Assembly: GCA_000702685.1 (NCBI GenBank)
Contig: JNJD01000006.1
Location: 496,001-560,000 of the forward strand
DNA from: Lachnospiraceae bacterium AC2028
GTDB lineage: Bacteria; Bacillota; Clostridia; Lachnospirales; Lachnospiraceae
Direction: 5' to 3'
DNA length: 64,000 nucleotides
Part shown: piece after piece, positions 8,854 to 18,425 of the stretch
Numbering within the stretch: position 1 is the stretch's first letter
Layout: each line of letters opens with the position of its first letter
The notes under the pieces: model-generated
The model's database searches: none
Told to the model about the DNA's origin: nothing
The model's input: only the letters and a program-made list of their open reading frames with translations
Translations under genes and position numbers: made by a program

Positions 8854-11145
8854 TTGAACAAAGATCCAAAACTCAAAAAAACCGATATTGAAAAGCTAAA
8901 AAGTCTCGGAATAGAGGAATCCGGGGTTCTGTTATCAAGCCCCATAGATCTTTCATTTTCGGGAGAATATATCGAGGGCTTTATAGCCGTCACCACTGAC
9001 AAGGTAGTCGTCTGCACAAAAGAGCTCCCCGAAGGACATCTGAATCTTTTTAACGGGGTGCCCGTACCCGAAAACCTGCCGGACGAAGAGGCGGCCATAA
9101 CGGATACATACGTTTACGAAATAAGTGAGCTGGCCCACCTGCGCCTCGATGCCTACATAGGTTCAAATGTCCTTTCGGCTTCCTACAAAGGAGTTCCCAC
9201 GCACCTTGCGGCATTCACCAACAGGTATTCATCCGGAATGAATGTCCTCTTCCGCAAGCTCAAGGGCTTCCTTAAGGGTGAAGAGATCACGCAGGATGAA
9301 GAAAGCCCCGATGACGGTGCCGAAGAGACAGAGGAAAAGAAGAAAAAGAGCAAGCGCTCCATCTTCTTCAGAACCCTGAGATACTTCCTTAAATACAAGT
9401 TCGGGCTGTTCATTCTTTTCATTACATATCTGACCTCAGCAGCACTCAGCATTGCGTGGCCGTACCTGACGGGTAAGGTCCTCTTCGACCACGTCCTCGA
9501 AAAGGACGAAGTATTCCTCGCCCGTTTCGGACTTGACGGCAGATACGTCCTTGCACTCGGAATGGTCGCCCTCACGATGATCGGCGTAAAGGTCATTCAG
9601 TCGGTCTCAAACTATTTCCAGGTATTCTGCATGGCGAAGGTCGCAGCCTACACTGTCAGGGATATCAAGACCGATGTCTTCGATTCTATGAGCAGGCTTT
9701 CCCTTAACTTCTTCGTAAACAAACAGACCGGCGGTCTGATGACAAGAGTCCTGAGTGATTCCGAAAGAGTAAGGGAATTCTTCATAGACGGAATCCCGAT
9801 GGTATTCGTTCACGGAATAACGATCATCGTCACGTTTACCGTCATGTACAGGCTGAACTGGAAGATGGCACTCATAGCATGCATACTCCTTCCTCTTCTG
9901 GTCTTCATGACAATCAAGCTCCGCCCCGGACTCTGGAATCTTTCCGGCAAAAGACACCGTGCCGAGAAAGCCGTTACCGCCAAGGCCAACGACAATCTCA
10001 CCGGAGCACGTGTTGTAAAGGCATTCGGACAGCAGGAAAACGAGATCGTAAAGTTTGTCCACCCCAGCGAAAATCTCCGTGATGCCGAGATCAACATAGT
10101 AAGACTCAGAAACAAATTCGCGATCCTCTACAACATGGTCCAGGAGGTTTCAAGCATCTGGATCTGGATCGTCGGCGTATTCTTTGTAATGAAGACCCAT
10201 GAGATCGAGCTCGGTGTGCTCATCACATTCGTCGGATACGTAATGCAGCTGAACGGTCCCATGAATTCCTTTTCCTGGATATTTAGGATGTGGGCCGAAA
10301 GCATAAACTCAGCGGAAAGACTCTTTGAGATCATAGATGCGATCCCCGAGATCCGCGAAAAGGAAAACCCTGTAAGGCTGACGCAGCCGAGGGGCGAGAT
10401 CGAACTTGATAATGTAACCTTCGGCTACAGGATCGGACGTCCGGTTCTCAAGAACATAAACCTCAAGGTAAAAGAAGGAGAAATGCTCGGCATAGTCGGA
10501 AGATCCGGTGCCGGCAAATCCACTCTCGTCAACCTGATATCCAGACTCTACGATGTAAACGAAGGATCGATCAGCATCGACGGAACCTGTGTCAAGGACC
10601 TTGCGCTCTCAGACCTCAGAAGAAACGTTGCGATGGTATCACAGGATACATACATCTTCATGGGATCCGTTGCAAAGAACATCGCATACGGAAATGAAAA
10701 CGCAAGCAAGGCCGACATCATCAGGGCCGCAAAGCTTGCAAGCGCACACGAATTCATTTCAAAACTTCCCGACGGATACGACACTGTCATAGGTGCATCC
10801 GGCAAGGACTTATCGGGCGGCGAAAAGCAGCGTATATCGATCGCAAGAGCGATTCTCGCAGATCCCAAGATACTGATACTCGATGAAGCTACCGCAAGCG
10901 TTGATACCGAAACGGAAAAAGCGATACAGCATTCTCTAAAGTATCTTGTCAAAGGAAGAACAACTCTTTCCATCGCACACAGACTCTCAACCCTTAAGGA
11001 TGCCGACAGGCTGATCGTTATCGACGGCGGCAGGATCGTTGAAGAAGGAACCTGGGACGAACTGTACGCACGTGAAGACGGAATCTTCCATAACCTCTTA
11101 GACCTTCAGAACAAATCGCTGCAGCGTAAAAGCGAAAGCTTTTAA
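8854..11145 (+). CDS. ABC exporter half-molecule with N-terminal PH-like domain
   Basis: Type IV (exporter-fold) ABC half-transporter of 763 residues. Residues 1-150 form an extra cytosolic beta-rich domain (SGEYIEGFIAVTTDKVVVCT looks like a PH/GRAM-type fold), then an acidic/lysine linker, six predicted membrane helices (about 175-470) and a nucleotide-binding domain: Walker A GRSGAGKST, Q-loop VSQDTYI, signature LSGGEKQR, Walker B ILILDEAT, switch IAHR. All ATPase motifs are intact. Start is TTG at 8854 with ACGGAG upstream. It is followed by a DUF1854 gene and a second half-transporter with the same kind of N-terminal domain, so the two probably form a heterodimer. The substrate is unknown. 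Confidence 0.88.
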   Translation: MNKDPKLKKTDIEKLKSLGIEESGVLLSSPIDLSFSGEYIEGFIAVTTDKVVVCTKELPEGHLNLFNGVPVPENLPDEEAAITDTYVYEISELAHLRLDAYIGSNVLSASYKGVPTHLAAFTNRYSSGMNVLFRKLKGFLKGEEITQDEESPDDGAEETEEKKKKSKRSIFFRTLRYFLKYKFGLFILFITYLTSAALSIAWPYLTGKVLFDHVLEKDEVFLARFGLDGRYVLALGMVALTMIGVKVIQSVSNYFQVFCMAKVAAYTVRDIKTDVFDSMSRLSLNFFVNKQTGGLMTRVLSDSERVREFFIDGIPMVFVHGITIIVTFTVMYRLNWKMALIACILLPLLVFMTIKLRPGLWNLSGKRHRAEKAVTAKANDNLTGARVVKAFGQQENEIVKFVHPSENLRDAEINIVRLRNKFAILYNMVQEVSSIWIWIVGVFFVMKTHEIELGVLITFVGYVMQLNGPMNSFSWIFRMWAESINSAERLFEIIDAIPEIREKENPVRLTQPRGEIELDNVTFGYRIGRPVLKNINLKVKEGEMLGIVGRSGAGKSTLVNLISRLYDVNEGSISIDGTCVKDLALSDLRRNVAMVSQDTYIFMGSVAKNIAYGNENASKADIIRAAKLASAHEFISKLPDGYDTVIGASGKDLSGGEKQRISIARAILADPKILILDEATASVDTETEKAIQHSLKYLVKGRTTLSIAHRLSTLKDADRLIVIDGGRIVEEGTWDELYAREDGIFHNLLDLQNKSLQRKSESF

Positions 11146-11178
11146 AACAGACCTTCCTGTGTTACCAAGGAGAACAAA

Positions 11179-11715
11179 ATGTCAGACAACACTCTCAACA
11201 TATTTGAACAAAAAGCGGAAGAAATGACCGCAACACGCATCATCCCCGTGAGTGCCGCATTCACACGTACGGACGGAGGATTTGTAAGCCTCGATCTTGA
11301 CGGCAAACATTACGACAGGATAAGGATCATAAGACTCTTTCCTTTTTCGGATGCAAACAGATTTCTCTCTGTAAGGGAATATGAAGGCGACGGAAAAGAG
11401 ATAGGCATCATCGAAGACCTTGATGCAATGTCCGGAGAAACGAAAGAGGTCATCTCCGATCAGCTTACTCTCTGCTATTTCACCCCCGTCATCAGCAGGA
11501 TCTACAGCATCAAGGACGAATACGGCTATGCTTATTTCCACGTTATGACTGACAAGGGCGAATGCAGATTCGCGATCAACATGGGATCGAATGCCGTTAG
11601 CAAACTCTCCGACACAAGACTGGTCATTGTCGACGTCGATGAGAACCGCTTCGAGATACGGGATGTCGATGCACTTTCGCAGAAAGAAAAGAGAATGCTC
11701 GATCTCTTCCTGTAA
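11179..11715 (+). CDS. DUF1854 family protein
   Basis: A 178-residue soluble protein recognised as DUF1854 from its beta-rich pattern: VSLDLDGKHYDRIRIIRLFPFSD, then EIGIIEDLDAMSGE, RIYSIKDEYGYAYFHVMTDKGE and the C-terminal VDVDENRFEIRDVDALSQKEK. This family is known beside exporter-type ABC genes, including, from memory, pairs near cyanophycin metabolism genes in other phyla. Here it sits between two half-transporters with gaps of 33 and 26 bases, so it is almost surely part of that complex. No catalytic motif is seen; a regulatory or coupling role is an inference. Confidence 0.8.
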   Translation: MSDNTLNIFEQKAEEMTATRIIPVSAAFTRTDGGFVSLDLDGKHYDRIRIIRLFPFSDANRFLSVREYEGDGKEIGIIEDLDAMSGETKEVISDQLTLCYFTPVISRIYSIKDEYGYAYFHVMTDKGECRFAINMGSNAVSKLSDTRLVIVDVDENRFEIRDVDALSQKEKRMLDLFL

Positions 11716-11741
11716 CAGTTCAAAGATCATGAGGACCTGAA

Positions 11742-13904
11742 ATGATTTTAAGATACGACATTCCGCATAAGGCAGAAAGCATGGTGGAGCTTTCGGAAGG
11801 TGATAAAATCTACTACGCCGTCCCGATCGACATCGATGAAAAAGGAAACTGGACAGACGATTCTTTCTTTGTCGTGACCACCTCAAAGCTCTTCATCATC
11901 CGCGGAAAAAAGAAAACGATAATAAATATCGCAGACCTTGACAAAGCCACCGCCGAACCCGGCATAGGAGGAGGAATCCTCACGGTCAGACAAGGTGATT
12001 CTCACAAGGTACTCGCTCACTATTCTTCCAGGCATCTCGGAAGATACGCTTACGTTGCGCGTGGTATCAACATCCTGATCTCCGGAAGGTTCGAAGAAGT
12101 CATCAGCAACGAATACGAAAAGACCTGTCCCATATGCGGAAGGGCGATCCCCGGAACAAAACGCTGCCCCAAGTGCTCGGGCGAAGGCGGTTTCTTAAGT
12201 ATGTTCGTGAAAATGGCCGGTCCCTACAAAAAGGACTTTCTCGGTGTCTTCCTGATCATGGTATTGGTGGCAGTGACAACGCTGTTAAATCCCGAAGTAC
12301 AAAAGCACCTCATCAACGATGTACTCAGCGGAAACGGCAGCCTTAAGACCGCATATGCTCTTCTTGCACTGATGTTCACCTTCAGTGCATCGATCGTTGT
12401 CCTTAACATAATGAAGAGCAACGCATCCGCAAGGCTCGGTTCCAAGATCGCGGCGGACTTAAGAAGACAGCTTTTTGAAAAATACCAGAAGCTCCCCTTA
12501 AGCTTTATAGGTGACAGAAGGCCCGGCGAGCTACTGAACAGGATCACCCAGGATACAAGGTTCATCAGTGACTTCATGGCCGATGTATTCTGCAACCTGT
12601 TTGCGATTCTCTTCATCTTCATCTGGGACATCGTATTCATGATGGTGCTGAACATTAAGCTTGCGCTGCTCACCTTCATCCTGGTTCCGTTCGTATCGGC
12701 ACTTATGATCACGTTCAGGAAAACCATAGGCCGCATCTTCCATCTCCAGTACAAGAAAAATGACGACGTAGCCAGTGAGCTTCAGGACGTCATCTCGGGA
12801 ATGAGAGTCGTCAAGACATACGGTAAGGAAAAGGACGAATCGGAAAGATTTAAGTCGGTCTCCGGAATCTTTGCAGATATCCAGAAAAAGAACGAACGTT
12901 TCTGGGCAATGTTTGATTTTCTCGTAAACGTTCTTATGGGAATGGGGCTTGTCATAGTCGTTTATTTCGGTGGACTTGATGTCTTCAACTATAAGATGAC
13001 ACCCGGTGAGCTCTATCAGTTCATCGCTTACACTCTCCTCCTCTTCCAGTACATAGGATGGCTCGGAAGACTTCCAAGAGAGATATCCAGACTCACGAGC
13101 AGCCTCGAGAGAATATACGATGTCCTCGCACAGGACGTACCCGAAGAGTCTGATAACGTCAAGGATATCGATATAAAAGGCGAGATCACATTCGATCATG
13201 CAACATTCGGATACAAATCATACCGTCCCGTTCTTGAAGACATCAATGCGGTGGTAAAACCCGGAGAAATGATCGGAATAGTCGGCGCCTCCGGAACGGG
13301 AAAGTCAACGCTCATCAACCTGCTCATGAGACTGTATGAAACCGATGACGGAAGGATCCTCGTAGACGGAACCGATATGAAGGACATCAGCAGGAAGTCA
13401 TACCATTCCCAGCTCGGTGTCGTTCTTCAGGAGACATTCCTTTTCTCGGGAACGATCATAGACAACATCAGATTCTCAAAGCCCGATGCCACGACAGAAG
13501 AAATAATAAGAGCTGCCAAGCTTGCAAACGCACACGACTTCATCTGTGCACTTCCGGACGGATACAATACATATGTAGGCGAAAAGGGATATACCCTTTC
13601 CGGCGGAGAACGCCAGAGAATAGCGATCGCAAGAGCCATCCTTCCCGACCCTCGGATCCTGATACTCGATGAAGCAACCGCAAGCCTTGATACCGAGAGC
13701 GAGTTCATGATCCAGAAAGCACTGGAGAGACTCACAAAGGGAAAGACGACATTCGCGATAGCGCACAGACTGTCCACTCTCAAGAATGCCGACAGGATCA
13801 TGGTAATAGACGGCCATCACATTGCGGAGATCGGAACGCATTCTGAACTTCTCGACAGAAAAGGCATCTATTACAATCTCTATACGGCGCAGATACAGAC
13901 TTAA
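11742..13904 (+). CDS. ABC exporter half-molecule with PH-like domain and zinc ribbon
   Basis: Second half-transporter of the operon, 720 residues. Residues 1-125 are a PH/GRAM-like domain (SFFVVTTSKLFIIRG) similar in layout to the one in the first subunit, then a C4 zinc ribbon CPICGRAIPGTKRCPKC (about 128-144), six membrane helices, and an ATPase domain with Walker A GASGTGKST, Q-loop VLQETFL, signature LSGGERQR, Walker B ILILDEAT and IAHR. Both subunits have consensus ATP sites. Ribosome site GAGG precedes the ATG at 11742. A strong terminator follows. It might act as a homodimer, but the gene order favours a heterodimer with the 8854-11145 product. Confidence 0.88.
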   Translation: MILRYDIPHKAESMVELSEGDKIYYAVPIDIDEKGNWTDDSFFVVTTSKLFIIRGKKKTIINIADLDKATAEPGIGGGILTVRQGDSHKVLAHYSSRHLGRYAYVARGINILISGRFEEVISNEYEKTCPICGRAIPGTKRCPKCSGEGGFLSMFVKMAGPYKKDFLGVFLIMVLVAVTTLLNPEVQKHLINDVLSGNGSLKTAYALLALMFTFSASIVVLNIMKSNASARLGSKIAADLRRQLFEKYQKLPLSFIGDRRPGELLNRITQDTRFISDFMADVFCNLFAILFIFIWDIVFMMVLNIKLALLTFILVPFVSALMITFRKTIGRIFHLQYKKNDDVASELQDVISGMRVVKTYGKEKDESERFKSVSGIFADIQKKNERFWAMFDFLVNVLMGMGLVIVVYFGGLDVFNYKMTPGELYQFIAYTLLLFQYIGWLGRLPREISRLTSSLERIYDVLAQDVPEESDNVKDIDIKGEITFDHATFGYKSYRPVLEDINAVVKPGEMIGIVGASGTGKSTLINLLMRLYETDDGRILVDGTDMKDISRKSYHSQLGVVLQETFLFSGTIIDNIRFSKPDATTEEIIRAAKLANAHDFICALPDGYNTYVGEKGYTLSGGERQRIAIARAILPDPRILILDEATASLDTESEFMIQKALERLTKGKTTFAIAHRLSTLKNADRIMVIDGHHIAEIGTHSELLDRKGIYYNLYTAQIQT

Positions 13905-13910
13905 GATCAA

Positions 13911-13942
13911 AAAACCCCGCTCATATGAGCGGGGCCGTTTTT
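13911..13942. terminator. Bidirectional terminator between convergent ABC genes
   Basis: Perfect 20-base palindrome CCCCGCTCATATGAGCGGGG (13915-13934), with T-rich sequence on the plus side (13937-13942) and A-tract on the other, between the second exporter gene and the FtsX-type gene. Confidence 0.9.
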
Positions 13943-13960
13943 GAGTCACAGGGGCTGTAC

Positions 13961-16651
13961 TTATTCAACATTCTTAAGTGCCACATCCATCGGGATCTTT
14001 TTTATCCTTATAAAATCAATCACCGACACGAACGCATATCCTATCAGCAGATACAATACCGAAAGGATCATGGATCCGGTAGTCATATAGAATGCGAAAT
14101 AACCGTCCATCTGAAGCATGAATGCATGGAAAAGCCATAGCATCAGATAATACCCGGCTCCGAATCCTATGATCGAAAAGAAAACAACAACTATTGCGGT
14201 AGGCGCGATGTACAGCTTTCCTATCTCACCGTTCTTAAAGCCAAGGATCTTGACCATCGAAATGGAATGTTCATTCCTCTCGATTATTATCTTGGCGAGA
14301 AGATATATCAGTGCCGCGGCAAGAACAACCAGAGCATATTTGAACATATCGATTATTGCTCCGAATGAATGATTGAGCTGTACCGCAACCTTTTCGATAT
14401 CTTCCGCAGTGATGACTGTGGCGATATACTGATCATCTATGTCGGTGATCTCATTGCGTGAAAAATACCCGGAGAATTCATCATCTTCCATTTCAAATAC
14501 GGACTTAAAATCATCACTGTTCATAAAAGCCGCAACCGATCCGTCGTAATCTATGAATCCCGCAACCGTAAATTCATAGGATCTGTTCTCGTATTCCTCA
14601 TGAAGAGTTATCGTATCGCCAGCCGATATCCTGAACTTATCTCTGAAAGCGCTTGAAATATAAACGCTGCCCTCGGAGGTTCCTTCCGGAACAGTAATAT
14701 ATGCGCTTCCGGGATCGATGCCATATACGGTTACTCCCTCATCTCCTCCGCTTCCCATTCCGGTACGGAAGGTAGATTTCGCTTTAGGATACAAAAGATT
14801 TACCGCACAGAATTTTTCCGCCGTTTCTTCCGATGTGCTTATCACTTCGCCTTCATCATCAAGGTTACTCATGAGCATATACTGGTAATCGGCGAACATC
14901 ATACCTGCAGCCGTATCCGAATAATTATCAAGCGAATCCGGAAGTCCGAATGCAAAACACAGCATAAGTTCGATGAATACTACACCGAATATAAGTACTA
15001 TGTAGTTGGGTATATTCTGGAACAGGATCCTCAGTCTGAATCTTCTTAAGAATGACCAGTGAGGAAGTCTTCTTGCTTTTGTTCTCTTGGTACGGACAAG
15101 ATCATGTCGTAAGAAACGAAGCGGACTGATCTGCATCTTTTTGACAATGATAAAAAGATTGATGAAGAACATCAAAAGCAAGGGGATGACCGTTGTCTTG
15201 ACCAGGGCCGTGTTGCTCCATACAAGCCTGTATTTGGGAAGGCTGTAACTCTCATAATACAGGTTCATCATAAGATCCTTGAATGAGGTATATCCGAGCA
15301 CGTTACCGATGACAGCTCCGATAAGCGTAACGATCACCGGCATGGACATATAGTGGAAGATAAGTTCGCTTCTGCTGTATCCGGATGCCCTGAGCGTTCC
15401 TATGACAGTACACTCTTTATCGATCGTATTACTGATGGTTATCGCAAAGATAAAAGCAATTACACCGATCAGGATGTAACACAGTATTGCTGTTGCGGAC
15501 GAATCGCCCTCAATATCCGAAACTGCGAAATTACTGGCCTGTCTGAGGTATTCGGGCAGATAGTCCCTGATCTCATTGTCGGAGGTGAGACTCTGAGTTA
15601 TGAGACATTTCATAAAGCTTTCGGAATGATCGGCAAGCGCAACCTTATCCGCAGGTTTGTCATCGTACTTATAAGCATAACTGTAATGTATCCTGGAATG
15701 AAGTGAATCAAATCCTTCGGGAGTTACCATTGCAACATCAAATCCGAATGCGTCAAACATCATATCGGTATTTGATTCGTGAAGCGTCAGGTAATTAACG
15801 TATGAAAGAAGTCCGACTACGGTAAATTCTTTTTCGCCGACGGTGATCCTGTCACCGATCTTTATGCCGCGGTTATCCGCATGCATTCTGTCTATGGCTA
15901 TCTCATCCGCACTTTCGGGTGCGCGTCCTTCATTAAAAGAAGCCATATCTATCACGGAATCACTTTTATATATCCTTACATTTGCATCAGAGATTCCGTC
16001 ATTATCAAAATCTTCATTTTCCTCTCTGAAAAAATGCTCATAGATCGTCACGCGGACCGGAGTATGTTCGGCATTCAGTTCATACCTGTCGGCGATCTTT
16101 TCCCACTCCTCATCCACAGCTTTGATCACTTCATCGTGAGCTTCGGAATATGCATCATCCACAGCCTGTTTGAACTCATCGGAATTACGCGCTTCCTCCA
16201 TTGCCGAGTCATAGTTTTCCTCGATGGCTTTTTCTGCCCGGTCGTTTATGATGTCTTCATCGGTTATGCCGAAAGCTTCACACTGCAGGCGGACATTCTC
16301 TTCTATCGCCTCACGTACCTTTTTATCCAGTTCTTCTTCAACGGCTTCGGCAACCTTTTCATCCGCCTCCTTCATTCCCTCCTGAATAAAGTATTCACGG
16401 ACATCGGCGAGTTCACCTGAACTGATTCCTTCAAGCATCTGCTCCGAAGCCTTTTTAGATAATTCAAAGCTTCCGTCCTCCAGATTCAGTTCTTCCCTGC
16501 CGGCATATACGGAAGCAAGCATGCTGTCATGACCGACATACATTCCCGATATAACGCTGATCATAACCACCATAAAAATAATAATGACCAGATATTTATG
16601 CCAGTCGGATACAAGCTCTTTGGGAATTCTTTTTATCAAAGGATTTCTCAT
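13961..16651 (-). CDS. FtsX-like ABC permease (MacB type) with coiled extracellular region
   Basis: Large permease of 896 residues; an ATG at 16651 with AAGGAGG just upstream is preferred over a longer frame. One N-terminal membrane helix (VIIIFMVVMISVISGM) is followed by a very acidic, helix-rich extracytoplasmic segment (about 35-180, Glu/Ala heptads) and a MacB periplasmic core-like domain with GDRITVGEKEFTVVG. FtsX helices then appear around 430-540, a second extracytoplasmic domain follows, and three helices close the chain. This is the duplicated 10-helix layout of Firmicutes peptide or lipid exporters. It lies 13 bases after its ATPase gene. The likely role is mechanotransmission/export or antimicrobial-peptide defence; the substrate is unknown. 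Confidence 0.87.
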   Translation of the reverse strand: MRNPLIKRIPKELVSDWHKYLVIIIFMVVMISVISGMYVGHDSMLASVYAGREELNLEDGSFELSKKASEQMLEGISSGELADVREYFIQEGMKEADEKVAEAVEEELDKKVREAIEENVRLQCEAFGITDEDIINDRAEKAIEENYDSAMEEARNSDEFKQAVDDAYSEAHDEVIKAVDEEWEKIADRYELNAEHTPVRVTIYEHFFREENEDFDNDGISDANVRIYKSDSVIDMASFNEGRAPESADEIAIDRMHADNRGIKIGDRITVGEKEFTVVGLLSYVNYLTLHESNTDMMFDAFGFDVAMVTPEGFDSLHSRIHYSYAYKYDDKPADKVALADHSESFMKCLITQSLTSDNEIRDYLPEYLRQASNFAVSDIEGDSSATAILCYILIGVIAFIFAITISNTIDKECTVIGTLRASGYSRSELIFHYMSMPVIVTLIGAVIGNVLGYTSFKDLMMNLYYESYSLPKYRLVWSNTALVKTTVIPLLLMFFINLFIIVKKMQISPLRFLRHDLVRTKRTKARRLPHWSFLRRFRLRILFQNIPNYIVLIFGVVFIELMLCFAFGLPDSLDNYSDTAAGMMFADYQYMLMSNLDDEGEVISTSEETAEKFCAVNLLYPKAKSTFRTGMGSGGDEGVTVYGIDPGSAYITVPEGTSEGSVYISSAFRDKFRISAGDTITLHEEYENRSYEFTVAGFIDYDGSVAAFMNSDDFKSVFEMEDDEFSGYFSRNEITDIDDQYIATVITAEDIEKVAVQLNHSFGAIIDMFKYALVVLAAALIYLLAKIIIERNEHSISMVKILGFKNGEIGKLYIAPTAIVVVFFSIIGFGAGYYLMLWLFHAFMLQMDGYFAFYMTTGSMILSVLYLLIGYAFVSVIDFIRIKKIPMDVALKNVE

Positions 16652-16664
16652 TGCTTTATCCTCC

Positions 16665-17372
16665 TTACCACTCAAGCTCGGAAGCCGGAACTTTTTTATC
16701 ATTGATATCATTATGGCGGACAACACCGTCCCTCAGCTTAATGACGTGATCCGCCATATTCTTGATTGCTTCATTATGCGTAACCATGATGATTGTGCTG
16801 CCGTATTTTTTGTTGCAGTCTTCTATGAGTGCGAGGATCTCCTTGGATGTCTTATAATCAAGTGCACCGGTGGGTTCATCACACATAAGAATATCCGGAT
16901 TCTTAACGACTGCACGACCTATGGACACTCTCTGCTGCTGTCCGCCCGATAACTGGTTGGGATATTTATACTTATGATCCTGAAGCCCGAGTGTGGTGAT
17001 CACTTCCTCCACATCAAGAGGCTTATCGGAAAGATACGCACCCACTTCAATGTTCTCTTTTACATTCAGATTAGGAATAAGATTATACATCTGGAAGACG
17101 TAGCCAAGATGCTTTCGTCTGTAGAGGGTGAGCTGATGCTCATTCATGTCTTCGAGTTTGTCTCCGTTAATGCTGACATAACCCGAGTCGGGAGTATCGA
17201 TTCCCCCGATGATGTTGAGAAGCGTTGATTTTCCGGAACCCGAAGGTCCGAGCAGAACACAGAACTCACCTTTTGCAACGGTAAAATCCATGCCCCGCAG
17301 AACATCCTGTCTGGCTTCGCCGCTTCCGAAACTCTTTTTCAGATCCTTGATCTCAAGAAAATTTTCCTTCAT
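16665..17372 (-). CDS. ABC ATPase of MacB/LolD type
   Basis: A 235-residue ATPase energising the FtsX-type permease downstream. Motifs: Walker [10 protein letters not shown] (about 42), Q-loop [20 protein letters not shown], signature LSGGQQQR, Walker [13 protein letters not shown], switch VTHNEAI. The Q-loop text and GALD are typical of the LolD/MacB/BceA class. RBS GGAGG sits before the ATG at 17372. A palindrome lies in the promoter region about 115-135 bases upstream, so expression is probably regulated by a dimeric repressor not encoded next to it. Confidence 0.93.
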   Translation of the reverse strand: MKENFLEIKDLKKSFGSGEARQDVLRGMDFTVAKGEFCVLLGPSGSGKSTLLNIIGGIDTPDSGYVSINGDKLEDMNEHQLTLYRRKHLGYVFQMYNLIPNLNVKENIEVGAYLSDKPLDVEEVITTLGLQDHKYKYPNQLSGGQQQRVSIGRAVVKNPDILMCDEPTGALDYKTSKEILALIEDCNKKYGSTIIMVTHNEAIKNMADHVIKLRDGVVRHNDINDKKVPASELEW

Positions 17373-17447
17373 ACAATTCCTCCAAACCTTTCATGATCGT
17401 TTTTCGAAAATGTATTCCCTTGATCACACAAAAAAACCAAGTACAGC

Positions 17448-17507
17448 GTTAACTATACCTGGTTAAATATCGGATCCGACACTTCATGTATAGTTAACCT
17501 ATACATG
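17448..17507 (-). promoter_or_regulatory. Palindromic operator region before the ATPase-FtsX operon
   Basis: A 23-bp palindrome, CATGTATAG-TTAAC-CTATACATG, lies at 17485-17507. A further GTTAACTATAC at 17448-17458 is inverted relative to the GTATAGTTAAC inside the palindrome. Minus-strand TATACAT and GGTATAGTTAAC could serve as -10 regions. This looks like a repressor site of GntR, MarR or TetR type. The rest of 17373-17622 shows nothing else recognised. Confidence 0.6.
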
Positions 17508-17622
17508 AGTCTCGCAATTTAAAACAAGCCAGACCTCGCGGCCATGATGTTGACTTGCTGCGCACATGCGCCTGCTACTCCCCCATGGGAATTATCAAAT
17601 AATATTTTACATAATTATTCAT

Positions 17623-18390
17623 TTATGTCAAATGTTTATTTTTCAAAAATTTAGCAACACCGTCATCATCATTGCTTTCAATAACGACGTCCGCAATTTC
17701 TTTTACGCTTTCAATGGCATTGCTTACCGCCGCTCCGAGTCCGCAATACCTGATGCATTCAATATCATCGTTATCATCACCGAAATAGATCGCCTGCCCG
17801 GAAGAAATTCCGAATGCATCCAGCATTCTTTTCACTCCGTTCCACTTCGTTGCATCTGCGGCCATGATCTGCAGCAGCTTATGTTCCGCTATGGTGCTGT
17901 ATACGTCATCCGGAAGATCGATCTTTATATCATCCGCATTCTTATCGGGATGACTTACAAGAATTTTATATACTTTCTCTCTTTCGGCAATGGTACGCAG
18001 ATCTTCAACAACCTCAGGCTCCCAAAGCGGAATGTCAACGTTGGAATAAATACCGCTGCCTGTTTCCATGGATATCACATTGCCTTTAACATCGTACAGC
18101 TGATCCAGGACTTTCACCACACTTTTTGTATCTATCGATGTCTCATAAACGGCATCCGAGGTTATTGTCCTGGCGCCATTCAAAGTAGTCACGGCATCAA
18201 AATGAATCTGCTTACAATAGCTTGTTATGGCTCTTTCCGGTCTGGCTGTGGCGGCAAAAAGTTTCATTCCCGAATTCTTTTGATCATTCAGAACATCAAG
18301 AGTCAATTCGGAAATTGTTTTATCAGTCCGAAGAAGAGTCCTGTCGAAATCCACTATTATCGCTTTATATTTGTCCGACATATATTCCAT
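17623..18390 (-). CDS. HAD-superfamily Cof-type phosphatase
   Basis: A 255-residue cytosolic hydrolase of the HAD class IIB (Cof) group, which dephosphorylates sugar phosphates or similar metabolites. Motif I is IIVDFDRTLL (about 11-20), motif II AATARP, and motif III/IV K...FGDDNDDIECIRYCG near 200. The motif I second Asp is replaced: DFDRT instead of DxDGT keeps Asp +2, so the enzyme should be active. Ribosome site is weak; a second ATG three codons inside (MSDKYK) is possible. It stands alone between the ABC operon control region and a lipoprotein gene. Confidence 0.88.
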   Translation of the reverse strand: MEYMSDKYKAIIVDFDRTLLRTDKTISELTLDVLNDQKNSGMKLFAATARPERAITSYCKQIHFDAVTTLNGARTITSDAVYETSIDTKSVVKVLDQLYDVKGNVISMETGSGIYSNVDIPLWEPEVVEDLRTIAEREKVYKILVSHPDKNADDIKIDLPDDVYSTIAEHKLLQIMAADATKWNGVKRMLDAFGISSGQAIYFGDDNDDIECIRYCGLGAAVSNAIESVKEIADVVIESNDDDGVAKFLKNKHLT

Positions 18391-18425
18391 TTATTCGTAA
18401 TATTATCCTGTAAATAAATAATCAT

